Positions 16,925-26,693 of a DNA stretch of 64,000 nt are shown here, one piece after another (position 1 is the stretch's first letter; the number at the start of each line of letters is the position of its first letter). The notes under the pieces are model-generated. The model searched no databases. It was not told the DNA's origin and saw only the letters and a list, made by a program, of their open reading frames with translations. The position numbers were made by a program, and so were the translations under genes. This DNA is from DASRAA01 sp963814165. Its GTDB lineage: Bacteria; Acidobacteriota; Terriglobia; Terriglobales; Acidobacteriaceae. Where the stretch lies: NCBI GenBank assembly GCA_963814165.1, contig CAWFBW010000002.1, forward strand, positions 111,075-175,074, in the 5' to 3' direction.

Positions 16925-17581
16925 TTAACGCATTAGCTTGCGGCGCAGCCCCCCGGCCAGTGCGAACAGTCCAGATCCTAGCAACGCGATGCTACTGGGC
17001 TCCGGAACTGCGGTACCGTACGCAAAGTTGTCCACAGCGTTGTAGCTAGGCACGTCAGGCATGCTCAAAATGACGCTGCTGAATGCGGCGGTGGAAGTGA
17101 ATCCGGCGAAGTCCAGCACTCCGTCCTGAGTCGATCCCGTGGCAGATACGGTGAAGGTGCCAACCCCTACGAGCGTAACGTCAAAGCTTGCGCCACCGGT
17201 AAACAAGCCTCCGAAGTCGAAGCCCACGGAGGTATAGCTCCCGGGGAGATCGACCGTAACAAGGTTTGGAACGCTGTAGTCGGCATTGAAGAATCCATCT
17301 GGATACGGGAACCCGTAATACGCGGGGTCAATGACAAACATGCTGTCATTGCTGGTAAAGGTGAGACCCTGGATCACCGCGGGTCCGCTTCCATATCCGA
17401 TGAAGCTGCCACTTGGTGCTATGCCGTTGAAATCGGCATTCGTAACTCCCGACGAAGCGGCAAGCCAGGTGGCTCTGTTGGTATACACCATAACGGCGGC
17501 TGGTGAAAGCGTGGATAGGGCGCACATGACAAGAAAGACCATGGCGACTTGGAAATAGCGTTTGGCGCACAGCTGTGTCAC
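16925..17581 (-). CDS. Secreted PEP-CTERM protein
   Basis: A 218-residue exported protein. The GTG at 17581 has AAAGGAG 8 nt upstream and gives a signal peptide ending LSPAAV near residue 30. The middle is a beta-rich domain of the kind often found in PEP-CTERM proteins (FNGIAPSG, GLTFTSND, TSVGFDFGGLF). The C-terminus is a full PEP-CTERM sorting signal: VPEPSSIALLGSGL, a hydrophobic helix, and RRKLMR. Such signals are cut by an exosortase and lead to surface or matrix display. No exosortase is in the window. Confidence 0.92.
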   Translation of the reverse strand: MTQLCAKRYFQVAMVFLVMCALSTLSPAAVMVYTNRATWLAASSGVTNADFNGIAPSGSFIGYGSGPAVIQGLTFTSNDSMFVIDPAYYGFPYPDGFFNADYSVPNLVTVDLPGSYTSVGFDFGGLFTGGASFDVTLVGVGTFTVSATGSTQDGVLDFAGFTSTAAFSSVILSMPDVPSYNAVDNFAYGTAVPEPSSIALLGSGLFALAGGLRRKLMR

Positions 17582-17687
17582 AGTTCGATCTCCTTTCGTT
17601 GGCAACCCGGAACCCCTGCTCCGGCGTCTAAGTAATATACACCCATTTTCTACTTGTGAGCCCCTCGAATTTTGACCCAGGACGATT

Positions 17688-17720
17688 CCCACCCTTTCGC
17701 AAAGGCGGCGAAAGGATGGG
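17688..17720. repeat. Palindromic intergenic repeat, second type
   Basis: CCCACCCTTTCGC (17688-17700) and GCGAAAGGATGGG (17708-17720) pair with one mismatch and are followed by GCACCC. This differs from the RAYT palindromes in its arms but shares the GGGGCACCC edge. It lies past the thiC stop at 17729 and may also end thiC transcription. Confidence 0.6.
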
Positions 17721-17728
17721 GCACCCAG

Positions 17729-19147
17729 CTACTTAATCGCCACCAGCTTGTTCACTAGCTCGGAATAATCCTTCTTCTCGATGCCGTGGACCTGCTTGTT
17801 GTACTCGTCCACCTTCGCGGAATAATTCATCGAGCAGAATTTCGGGCCGCACATCGAGCAGAACGCCGCCTCTTTGTAATAGTCGTCGGGCAACGTTTCG
17901 TCGTGCATGGCGCGAGCGGTTTCGGGATCGAGCGAGAGTTCGAACTGCTTGTCCCAATCGAACGTGTAGCGAGCGTAGCTGATGGCGTTGTCGCGATCCT
18001 GCGCTCCGGGACGATGACGCGCAACGTCGGCTGCGTGCGCTGCGATCTTGTAGGCGATGATGCCGTCTTTCACGTCCTTGTCGTTGGGCAGCCCGAGGTG
18101 TTCCTTGGGAGTGACGTAGCACAGCATCGACGCGCCGTGCCAGCCAATCATCGCCGCGCCGATGGCCGAAGTGATGTGGTCGTAGCCGGGGGCGATGTCG
18201 ATGACGAGCGGGCCGAGTGTATAAAACGGCGCGCCGTGGCAAAGCTCGACTTCCTTGTCCACCTGCTCCTTGATCTTGTCGAGCGGAACGTGGCCGGGCC
18301 CTTCGATCATGACCTGCACGTCGCGCTCCCAGGCTTTCTTGGTCAGCTCGCCCAAGGTCTTGAGTTCGGCGAACTGCGCTTCGTCGCTGGCATCGGCGAT
18401 ACAGCCGGGGCGCAGGCCGTCTCCGAGAGAGTAGCTGACGTCGTGCTTGGCAAGAATCTTGGTGATGTCGTCGAAGCGCTCGTAGAGGAAGTTCTGCTTG
18501 TGGTGGTGGGCCATCCACTGCGCCAGGATCGCGCCGCCGCGGCTGACGATGCCGGTGATGCGGCTGGTGATCATGGGCAGAAACTCGACGAGCACGCCGG
18601 CGTGGATGGTCATGTAATCGACGCCCTGCTCGGCCTGCTCTTCGATGACTTCGAGCATGACGTTGATGTCGAGGTCTTCGATGCGCTTCACTCGCGAGAC
18701 AGCTTCGTAAATCGGCACGGTGCCGATGGGCACGGGCGAGTGGCGCAGGATGGCTTCACGGATTTCGTGAATGCCGCCGCCGGTGGAGAGGTCCATCACC
18801 GTGTCGGCGCCGTAATGCACCGAGGTGTGCAGCTTCTTCAACTCTTCGTCAACGTTGCTGGTGATGGCCGAGTTGCCGATGTTGGAGTTGATCTTGCAGC
18901 GCGACTCGATGCCAATGGCCATCGGCTCCAGCTCGGGATGGTTGACGTTGGCCGGGATGATCATGCGTCCGACGGCCACTTCGTCGCGGATGAGCTCGGG
19001 CGAAACTTTTTCGCGCTCGGCGACGAAGACCATCTCTTCGGTAAGGAGGCCTTTGCGCGCAAAGTGCATCTGCGACATGTTGGTGTCGCCGCTGCGCGCG
19101 GCCTCTTCGCGGCGCTTGGTGATCCACTCGGCGCGGGGTTTCAACAC
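17729..19147 (-). CDS. thiC: Phosphomethylpyrimidine synthase ThiC
   Basis: A 472-residue radical-SAM enzyme that converts aminoimidazole ribotide to HMP phosphate for thiamine. Signature stretches are GDTNMSQMHFARKG, ADTVMDLSTGGGIHEIR, YSLGDGLRPGCIADA and EGPGHVPLDKI. The C-terminal CxxCxxxxC cluster, CSMCGPKFC, binds the 4Fe-4S centre. The start is GTG at 19147. The codons just upstream encode a family-like TNGSNGNGTS but have no start before an in-frame TGA, so the true N-terminus is uncertain. No TPP riboswitch was seen in the short upstream gap. Confidence 0.96.
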   Translation of the reverse strand: MLKPRAEWITKRREEAARSGDTNMSQMHFARKGLLTEEMVFVAEREKVSPELIRDEVAVGRMIIPANVNHPELEPMAIGIESRCKINSNIGNSAITSNVDEELKKLHTSVHYGADTVMDLSTGGGIHEIREAILRHSPVPIGTVPIYEAVSRVKRIEDLDINVMLEVIEEQAEQGVDYMTIHAGVLVEFLPMITSRITGIVSRGGAILAQWMAHHHKQNFLYERFDDITKILAKHDVSYSLGDGLRPGCIADASDEAQFAELKTLGELTKKAWERDVQVMIEGPGHVPLDKIKEQVDKEVELCHGAPFYTLGPLVIDIAPGYDHITSAIGAAMIGWHGASMLCYVTPKEHLGLPNDKDVKDGIIAYKIAAHAADVARHRPGAQDRDNAISYARYTFDWDKQFELSLDPETARAMHDETLPDDYYKEAAFCSMCGPKFCSMNYSAKVDEYNKQVHGIEKKDYSELVNKLVAIK

Positions 19148-19310
19148 ACTCGTACCATTGCCGTTGCTGCCGTTTGTCGGCTGTCACTCATAAGATTGGG
19201 ATTACCCCTCCGGACTTAATGGATATTATACCGCCGCCGGACTGACTCTTTTCTCACTAGGCTTCGCTTCAAAGTGATGTTAGCCTTCCGAAATATTGCA
19301 GGAGGAAGGA

Positions 19311-19724
19311 ATGGCGGAAAACAAGACTCAGCCGACCAAAGTAAGCGTCGCGAAGTTCATCGAGACGATCGCGGATGAAACCCGGCGCGCGGACGCGAAG
19401 ACGCTGGTGAAGATGATGCAAGCCGCGTCGGGCGAAAAGCCGACGATGTGGGGACCGGCTATCGTGGGCTTCGGTAGCGTCCACTACAAGTACGACAGCG
19501 GACGCGAAGGCGATATGCCGATCATCGGATTCTCGCCGCGCAAGGCCGCGAGCGTGCTGTACGGAGCGATCGGGTTCAGCGGCGCCGATGCGCTGCTGGC
19601 GAAGCTCGGCAAACATTCGACCGGCAAGGGCTGCCTTTACATCAAGAAGCTGTCTGATGTGGACGCGAAGGTGCTGGAGGCGATGATGGCGAAGTCGGTG
19701 GCGGCGAAACGGAAGGGAAAATAA
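19311..19724 (+). CDS. DUF1801 protein
   Basis: A 137-residue DUF1801 (YdhG-like) protein. The ATG at 19311 is preceded by GGAGGAAGGA, a very strong ribosome site, which rules out the slightly earlier in-frame start. Family features are VAKFIETIADETRRADAKTL, the GFGSVHYKYDSGREGD core, and the FSPRKAASVLYG strand followed by LGKHSTGKGCLYIKKL. The fold is known in the family but the function is not. Divergent from thiC. Confidence 0.9.
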   Translation: MAENKTQPTKVSVAKFIETIADETRRADAKTLVKMMQAASGEKPTMWGPAIVGFGSVHYKYDSGREGDMPIIGFSPRKAASVLYGAIGFSGADALLAKLGKHSTGKGCLYIKKLSDVDAKVLEAMMAKSVAAKRKGK

Positions 19725-20645
19725 AGCCGCCATTCGAAAGGCTCACGAAAGTCCGGCGTGCTATCTGGGTAAGTAACAATCCGCAGGATGGGTTTTGAGC
19801 GATTTGGCGAGATCCAGTAGTACGCGCTAGTTTGTAGTCGTTCGCAAAAAGCACCAAGAAACCCACCCTTTCCTGGTTTCGCCGCCGGCCAGGCACGATC
19901 AACGACTTGCCAGGCGAAGTCGGATTGACCAGAGTAAATAAGTTCCAGCATCGCCGCCCAGAGCGAGGGAGGCAAACCCGTCTTCCATGCTTCATCAGCC
20001 TTAATCGTCTGGACGCGCTGGTCCAATTCGGCCGTGGTTGGCGCGGGCTTCCGCATCAAGTTGAGGTCAAGGTGGTATTCGGATGAACCCTCTTTAGTCT
20101 TTGCGGAGTGCCAGTACCACTGCGGGGGCGGGAGATTCCGCAAAGCTCGCGTGCCAGTATGCGAAAGTCCAATCGTTGCTCACGAACTCATACTTCCCGT
20201 CGTGGTTGAGATCAGCGAAGTGCGCCCCGTCGGAGTGCTTCGCGTCAAGCTTCGCGATGATCGTGGGCTTGTCGCCCAGTTCGAGGATGGTGAAAGAGAA
20301 ACAGCAGTGCGCCCCTCCCGTCCAGGATGCAAAAAGGAGTTCGGGCTTGCCGCTCCCTGTAACAGAAGAGCCCGGCTTGATGGCTGGGTTTCCCAAGCCC
20401 TCGTCCGTGGTGTTTCCAACGACGTACCTCTCCGCCTCTTGCTCGGAGTACACCAACTTTCCGCTCTTCCGAACCTCAAGGCATCCTTGACCTTCGTTGC
20501 GGATCGTTCGCACTGAATACTGCTGGAACGTGACGGTCGTCTCTTCGAAGCCTCTGGTCGGACACCCATGATCGTACGCGCTGACAACTACGCAGAACAT
20601 CGCAGGAATCATTGCCGCCACCGTTGTGCGCATCATCCTTCGCAT
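19637..20645 (-). pseudogene. Exported FG-GAP/VCBS-like protein, frameshifted
   Basis: The first frame starts at 20645 with a signal peptide (MIPAMFCVVVSAY) and contains KPELLFASWTGGAHCCFSF and the Ca-binding-like FADLNHDGKYEFVSND motif, then stops soon after FAESPAPAVVLALRKD near 20094. A second frame opens at the same place and continues plausibly with YHLDLNLMRKPAPTTAELD and WAAMLELIYSGQSDFAW. One indel near 20095-20120 would join them. The left end is uncertain because this frame runs on opposite the DUF1801 gene. No specific function is known. Confidence 0.5.
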
Positions 20646-20718
20646 ATTCAGTTAGCTATTATCTACCGAATTGGTGGAATCAGTTGCCAAGCCTGCCGCG
20701 GCGACTCTGCCTTATCAC

Positions 20719-20836
20719 CAGCCCCTGTGTCCTGCGTCCTATCCCCGTGAAATTCGTGTGTAATCAATGATTCGTGAGGCGAAGGGATTGGTGTCCCTTG
20801 CCGTTGGCAAGATTGTTCTTTGAAAACCAAATAGTC
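20719..20836 (+). repeat. Degenerate intergenic element, copy B
   Basis: Shares ordered sequence words with 8617-8755: CCCCTGTGTCC, CGTCCT, CGTGAGGCGAAGGGATTGG, GTGTC and CTTTGAAAACCAAAT. It ends where an AT-rich patch starts. No coding frame fits. Confidence 0.5.
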
Positions 20837-20995
20837 TCATGAAATAGTGATGTATTTAACTAGATTGGTGAAGGTGTATAACGATACAAAATATTTACCA
20901 TAGTAATTGTAATCCATTGAATATCCATGAGCATTATTTGTTATGTGGGCTTGTGTACTAGTTATGTATAACATAATTATTTTTGCAAGCATGCG
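20820..20995. other. AT-rich patch at permease 3' end
   Basis: About 175 bp with many A/T runs (AAAATATTTACC, ATAACATAATTATTTTTGC), sharply different from the GC-rich neighbours. It replaces the expected end of the permease gene, whose frame runs through it to a stop at 20837. It looks foreign or non-coding. Confidence 0.6.
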
Positions 20996-22455
20996 ACCGT
21001 TGATCAACCGAGCCTGGCACGCCTTCTCCCCAACAGCATACAGCAGCATGCCTCCGCCAATCAGGACCACGCTGAAGAACACGACTTTTGCGACGGCCAG
21101 CAGCTTGTTGGGTTCGCTGGGGTCGGGGACAACTGAGGCGACGATCACGGCGCTCAGTGGTGATCAGGGCGATGGTCGGCGAGGGCGATGGCGACGGGTT
21201 TGCCTCCGGGGACGGTGATGACGCCGGGCTCGACGGGCTCGCGCTGCAGGCGAATCATGGCCGCGAACATGAACAGATAGGGCACGAAGTTGGTGATGAT
21301 GGTCATGGTAATCAGCAACTGGTAGGCGCCGTGGACCGTGCTGCCCGCTTGTCCCATGAGGATGAAGATCATGCAGCATACGGCCTGAGTCACCAGCGAG
21401 ACTGCCGGGGTTCCCCACTTGGGATGCACGCGGCCGAAGGCGGGCGGCAGGTAGTGGTCGATGCCGACAACGAACGGAATGCGTGCGAGCGCGGCGAGGT
21501 AGGCGCCTACCCCGCCGAGATTTGCCAGACAGATCAGCAGCGCGACAGCGGGGCCGATGCCGGTCCATCCCACGCGCGCGGCGGCGCTGGTAATGGCCTG
21601 CATGATGCCTTCCATGCTGCTGACCTGCTCAGTCGGCAGGGCGACCAGAATGGCGACGGTGCCGAGAATGTAGCCGCCGGTGATGAGCGCTCCGGCGGTG
21701 ATGAGGGCTCGGGGGATGGTGCGGCGAGCGTCTTTGATCTCGTCGCCCATGAACGACGCAGCTTCCGAGCCGCTGAAGGCGTAGAGAATGGTGGCCCAGA
21801 CACCCAGCGTGCCTATGTTCAACGACGGGTGCATTGCGGACGCAGTGAAATGGGTCGCGGAGCCGAATTTCGCGAAGGCGATGATGGCGACGAGACAGAG
21901 CAGACTGACGGGAATCCAGACGCCGAGCGCTCCAAGATTGCTCAGCCATTTGCCGATGTTGAGACCGACGATGTTGAGCGCGAGAGCGAGGGCGACTCCG
22001 AGGATTGAAAAAACGGCGAAATACAAAGGACTGCGCTGCAGTGCGTTCCATCGAGTACCACCAACGTAAAGCGCGTTGCTGGCGGCGAAGTAGAGCACAG
22101 CGGGAAAGTAGGGCAGGTTGCTGGTCCAGTAAATCCATCCGGTAAGAAACGCGGGGCCGTCGCCAAACGCGCGCTTGATCCAAACGTACATGCCGCCTTC
22201 CTGGGGATAGCGCGAGGAGAGTTCCATGACGCAGAGGGCGAGCGGGATGAAGATGGTGAACAGGCCGACGATCCAGATGACGATGGAACTGGGGCCGCTG
22301 CTGGCGGCGACGGGAATCCAGCGCAGGCTGAGGGTCGTGACCAGATAGAACATCACCAGGTCGCGGAAGCCGAGGACGCGCTTGGGATGTGCGCCCGAAT
22401 CATGCGGTTCGAATTGTGGCGATGCTGTCGTGCCCTTCAGGGACGAGCGTTCCAT
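20837..22455 (-). pseudogene. APC-family amino acid/amine permease, frameshifted
   Basis: The ATG at 22455 gives a hydrophilic head and then the APC superfamily core: LGFRDLVMFYLVTT, ALCVMELSSRYPQEGGMYVW, the FSGSEAASFMGDEIKDARRT motif, and further helices to EPVEPGVITVPGGKP. The frame fails near 21155-21165. The last helices continue in another frame (VIVASVVPDPSEPNKLLAVA, then FFSVVLIGGGMLLYAVGEK), followed by an atypical AT-rich tail. Such permeases import amino acids or amines and could feed the neighbouring Rieske/GcvT cluster. Two small indels near 21160 best explain the break. Confidence 0.75.
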
Positions 22456-22465
22456 AGGATTAAGG

Positions 22466-22927
22466 TCAAAGTGCCAAGAAGTAGCGGTAGAACTCCTCGT
22501 CGCGCTTCCAGCCGAGCCGCTCGTAGAGGCGTTGCGCGGGATGGTTGTCGGTGGCGGTTTCGAGCGTGAGACCGTCCGCCTGGGTACTTTCAGCAAAGCT
22601 GCGAGCGCTATCCATCAGGGCATGGGCGACTCCGTGCTTGCGGGCCTCGGGAACGACAAACAGGTCGTTCAGGATCCACTGGCGGGTGAGGTTCGTTGAG
22701 GAAAAGACCGGATAGAGGTGGACGAATCCGACTGCGACACGGTCATACTGGGCGAAGAACAACGCCGACTCGCCCTTGCTGAGGCGTGCGAAGAGAAAGC
22801 GGCGGGCGGCTTCTTCATTCGAAGCTTTCTTGTAAAACTGACGATATGCGTCAAAGAGCGGTGCGAGGATGCCGACATCGGCAGGAGTGGCTTGGAGGAT
22901 TTCGATTTGGAGCGTTTCCGAGTACAT
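22466..22927 (-). CDS. GNAT-family N-acetyltransferase
   Basis: A 153-residue GCN5-related acetyltransferase. The ATG at 22927 (MYSETLQIEILQATPADVG) starts the canonical first strand. The acetyl-CoA binding region is LNDLFVVPEARKHGVAHAL, and the C-terminal strand LETATDNHPAQRLYERLGWK completes the fold. A longer upstream reading frame was rejected as it lacks the fold. The stop lies 11 nt before the permease start, so the two probably share a transcript. The substrate is unknown. Confidence 0.93.
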   Translation of the reverse strand: MYSETLQIEILQATPADVGILAPLFDAYRQFYKKASNEEAARRFLFARLSKGESALFFAQYDRVAVGFVHLYPVFSSTNLTRQWILNDLFVVPEARKHGVAHALMDSARSFAESTQADGLTLETATDNHPAQRLYERLGWKRDEEFYRYFLAL

Positions 22928-23194
22928 GCAGACAAGGAAACACGGTCGGGGCCGCACGTCAACTCCTATTGAGGTGGTTCCGAAGCGGCAGAATGCGAGG
23001 GAACCGGCAAACGCAATGGTCGCGAATGTAATTTTCCGCGCCGGACTATCGCATGGGACTGGTATTGGTTTATGATTCGCGCAAGTAAGAAAGTGTGGGT
23101 GAGCCGAATCCGCCCAAACGGAACTGTCCCACACTTGGGGTCCTTGTCTTAATTTGACAGGTTTGCTCCGGCCTTGAGGCCGCGGGGGTCATGC

Positions 23195-23872
23195 ATGTCT
23201 GAGCAATCGTCCATCCAGGGATCGGTCGCGGAAGCGCCGGTCAAGCGGTCCGCGCGGAAACGCTCGCTGATTCTCGCCACCGCGATGCACCATTTCGCCG
23301 CCCACGGCTACGAGGCGGCACGGGTAGGAGACATGGCCAGCCAGATTGGCATCGCCAAGGGTTCGGTCTTCCAGCATTTCGGCAGCAAGGATGGGCTTTT
23401 CTTCGAGGCGTACAAGTCGGCCCTGCGTTCGCTACCGCCGTATCTGAGTGCCCCCGAGAACGTGAAGCAGGCCGGATTCTTCGCGGTCGTGCGATACCGA
23501 TTATCGCTGCCAGTCGAATTCTGGGAGCAATACCGGATACCGTATCGAATCGTGTTGCTGGGGAACTACGGATCTGACTTCAACCTGAAGAAACGCATCG
23601 CGCACTTTGTATCCACCGAGGACCCAATGGGAACGTCGGCATTCGTGAAGATGGGAATTGAGCGTGGAGAAGTGCGGACGGATGTGGATGCGAGTTTGAT
23701 CACCTCGATCCTGGAGTGCACGTTTGAGCGCATGCAGGACTCCTTGCTTACCGGAGAACCGGACCGCGAGTTATTCCCTCGACTTGGCAAGTTCAGCGGC
23801 AACCGCGAGCAGGTGGTTGACCAGTTCGTGGCCATTCTGCGCGGGGCGATCGGGACTTCGCCGGCGGCTTAG
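23195..23872 (+). CDS. TetR-family regulator
   Basis: A 225-residue TetR protein. The helix-turn-helix lies at about 25-70 (RSLILATAMHHFAAHGYEAA, then IAKGSVFQHFGSKDGLFFEAY). The ligand-binding domain follows with a Pro/Tyr-rich stretch. The ATG at 23195 is chosen because an ATG 4 nt upstream is out of frame and stops at once. It lies between the divergent GNAT/permease unit and the Rieske gene, so it likely controls one or both; the ligand would be the cluster's substrate (inference). Confidence 0.9.
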   Translation: MSEQSSIQGSVAEAPVKRSARKRSLILATAMHHFAAHGYEAARVGDMASQIGIAKGSVFQHFGSKDGLFFEAYKSALRSLPPYLSAPENVKQAGFFAVVRYRLSLPVEFWEQYRIPYRIVLLGNYGSDFNLKKRIAHFVSTEDPMGTSAFVKMGIERGEVRTDVDASLITSILECTFERMQDSLLTGEPDRELFPRLGKFSGNREQVVDQFVAILRGAIGTSPAA

Positions 23873-23927
23873 CCACGCAGCGGCGCGCCTGCTATGATGC
23901 CTCCCGCACACTAGTTTGGGAGGTTCG

Positions 23928-25098
23928 ATGGAACGGTCGCTGCAAGAAATCCTGCAATCCTATAACGACAGAAGCCCGCTGGAAGAGGCTTACACCATTC
24001 CTGCGTCGTGGTATGTGGACGAGCGCGTGGCTGCGCTGGAGCGGCAGCTTGTGTTCGGCGGGACGTGGCAGGTGGTGGCGCGGGCTGACCAATTGCGGCA
24101 GGCAGGACAGTTCGTGACCGCTCAATTGGCGGGCGAGCCACTGGTGGTGGTGCGCGGGGCGGATGGGCAGCTGCGCGCTTTCTACAACGTGTGCCGGCAT
24201 CATGCGGCGGCAGTAGTCACGGAGGATTCGGGTAGCGTCAGCATTTTTCGGTGCCCGTATCACGGGTGGAGCTATGGGCTCGACGGTTCTTTGAAGGGTG
24301 CTCCGGAGTTCGAAGGCGTGTGCGGGTTCGATCGCGGGCAGAACGGGCTGGTTGCCGGTGCGGGTGGAGGCGTGGGAGCAGTTCGTGTTCGTGAACCTCG
24401 ATGCGTCAGCTCCGCCGCTGGGTGAGTTTCTTGGCGGGCTGGCTGCGCGAGTTGCGCCACTCGGCATTTCGGGTCTGAAGTTCTTCGAGCGACGCTCGTA
24501 TTCGTTGAGCTGCAACTGGAAAGTGTTCGTCGACAACTATCTCGACGGCGGCTATCACGTGCCACACCTGCACAAGGCGCTGAACAGCGTACTGGAGTAC
24601 AAGCAGTACACGATTGAGAACGAAGACCGGTACTGCCTGCAGTCGAGTCCGATGGTGGCGTCGGCGGTGGATGCGGCGACCTCGGCGACGCGACAGGGTG
24701 AGCGCGCGTGGTACTTCTGGCAGTATCCCAACTTCATGATCAATCTGTATGCGGGATACATGGACACGAATCTGGTGCTGCCGGATGGGGTGGATCGCTG
24801 CAAGGTGATCTTCGATTTCTACTTCGACGACGTGAGTGAAGCGGCGACGGAGAGAAATCGGCAGAGCATCGCCGTCGGCGAACGGGTAAACGACGAAGAC
24901 GTGGGGATCTGCGAGAGTGTGCAGCGCGGGTTACATTCGCGGGCGTATGGTGCGGGGCGGCTATCGGTCCGACGCGAGGCGGGGGAGCATTTGTTTCATC
25001 GGCTGCTGGCGGGGGATTTGAAGAGACGGGCTGTGAGAGTCGAACCCCGGGTTAGCGCCCAAAAGAAGGGCGCGAACCTGGGGCACCGAAATTCATGA
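23928..25098 (+). pseudogene. Rieske non-haem iron oxygenase alpha subunit, frameshifted
   Basis: The ATG at 23928 follows GGGAGG. The Rieske 2Fe-2S site is intact: FYNVCRHHAAAVV and FRCPYHGWSYGLDGSL. Near 24340 the frame shifts by one; the second half then reads LPVRVEAWEQFVFVNLD and the mononuclear iron site DNYLDGGYHVPHLHKAL (His-His-Asp type). Rejoined length is near 390 residues, normal for the family. Such enzymes demethylate or hydroxylate small aromatics and quaternary amines. The C-terminal tail from about 25045 is encoded by a RAYT-type palindrome, so the native end has been replaced. The single indel could be a sequencing error. Confidence 0.85.
25045..25083 (-). repeat. RAYT-type palindrome in the 3' end of the Rieske gene
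   Basis: CCCCGGGTTAGCGCCC, loop AAAAGAA, then GGGCGCGAACCTGGGG, followed by CACC. It is the same element as at 7560-7595, inserted so that it encodes the last residues of the Rieske protein (VEPRVSAQKKGANLGHRNS). Confidence 0.8.
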
Positions 25099-26690
25099 CT
25101 ACCGTTTGCGTAACTCTTTGGCGATCTCGCGGGCGGCGTTGGCGCCGGAACCGCCGGTCAAGCCATTTCCTGGATGAGTGCCGGAGCCGCATAAATACAG
25201 GCTTTCAATGGGTGTGCGGTATTGCGCCCAATCCAGAAGTGGACGCATGGTGAACAGTTGGTCGAGCGCCAGTTCGCCGTGGAAGATCTGGCCGCCGGTG
25301 AGGCCGTAGGTCTGTTCGAGATCTTTGGGCGTGATGACCTCGCGGGCTTCGATGAGGCCCGGCAGATCAGGAGCGTACTCCGCCAGCGTGTTGACCACCA
25401 CATCGCCAAGTGCATCACGCTGCGTGTCCCAGTCGGCATTGCGCAATTTGAAGGGCGCGTACTGCATGTAGATCGACATGACGTGCTTGCCTGCGGGCGC
25501 GAGCGACGGATCGTGCAGCGTGGGAATGGTGGCTTCGAGATACGGGTGCTGCGAGAATTCGCCGTACTTGGAGGCGTCGAAGGCGCGCTCCAGATAATCG
25601 ACTTCCGGCGAAACCTGGATGCGGCCGCCGAGAACGAACGCTAGCTTCTGCCATTAACGCCATTGAAGGAAGGCAATCCATTGAGCGCCAGGTTCACTTT
25701 GGCGACGGTGCCGTTCATGCGGTAGTGCTGCAAGCGTTGCAGGAAGCTGGGCGCGAGGTGCTGGGGATCGACGAAGCCGAGAAGCGTGCGCTTGGGATCG
25801 GCGTTGGAAACGACGGCGCGAGCTTCGATTTCGTCGCCGTTGCTCAGGACGACTCCGGTCGCGACGCCGTCTTTCACTTTCACCTGCGCGACTTCGACAT
25901 TCGTGCGAATCTCGACACCTGCGGCTTGCACGGCGATGGCCATTGCAGTCGTTAGCGCGCCCGTGCCACCCATGACGTAAGTGGCGCTACCCGCCGGGTT
26001 ACCGTCGGCAGCGGCGCGAAGCAGCAGGGACGCTCCCGATCCGGCGGACCATGGGCCGAGGAAAGTGCCGAAAATGCCCTGCGCGGCGATGGTTGCGCGC
26101 AGCAATTCGGTGTCGAACCACTCGGCGACGAGATCGGCGGCGGCCATGGGCATCCAGCGGAACAGGCGATAAAAGTCTTTCTCATCGAGGCCGCGAATCT
26201 TGCGGCCGGTATTCAGCAACTCCAAGACGTTCCCGGAAGCGGGAGAATCGATGTCGGGAGGCGTCATACGCAGCAACCGGTCGACTACGGCGGCGATGTT
26301 CGCCATCGCCTTCTGGAACTCGGCGTAGCTGGCAGCTTCCTTGGTCGAATATTTCGCGATTTCCTGCTGGGTGTGTCCGGTATCGGAGTACAGCGGCAGG
26401 TGATGGCCGTCAGGCGACAGCGACAGCACGCGTACATCAGGCATATACGTCTTGAGGCCATGGGCGGCGAGATTCATATCGCTGATGATGTCTGCGCGAA
26501 TGGGACCGGTTGCATGGGCCAGCGTCGAACAACGGAAGCCGGGATGGAACTCGTTGGTGATGGCGCAGCCGCCTGCCTGGGGACGGCGCTCGAGAATGAG
26601 GGGCTTAAGGCCTGCCTTGGCGAGATAGAAGGCGGTGACTAAACCGTTGTGTCCTGCGCCGATGATGACGACGTCGCGAGTCTCCGCCAT
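25099..26690 (-). pseudogene. PYROXD2-like FAD oxidoreductase, frameshifted
   Basis: A phytoene-desaturase/PYROXD2-type flavoprotein. The ATG at 26690 starts ETRDVVIIGAGHNGLVTAFY, a dinucleotide-binding GxGxxN fold, followed by LERRPQAGGCAITNEFHPGF. The frame is lost near 25640-25660. The other frame continues the family sequence (LGGRIQVSPEVDYLERAFD and PAGKHVMSIYMQYAPF) to the terminal LYLCGSGTHPGNGLTGGSGA. Rejoined length is about 530 residues, matching the intact paralogue next door. These oxidoreductases act on unsaturated or amine substrates; the true reaction is unknown. It ends tail-to-tail with the Rieske gene. Confidence 0.82.
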
Positions 26691-26693
26691 GGC

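Noticed and set aside
17786..19219. Long plus-strand frame opposite thiC
   Set aside because: It is an antisense shadow of a strongly conserved gene, with no motif of its own.
19148..19310. TPP riboswitch upstream of thiC
   Set aside because: The THI-box core words (CTGAGA and the GATCTGGATAATGCC-like block) were not found in the short gap.
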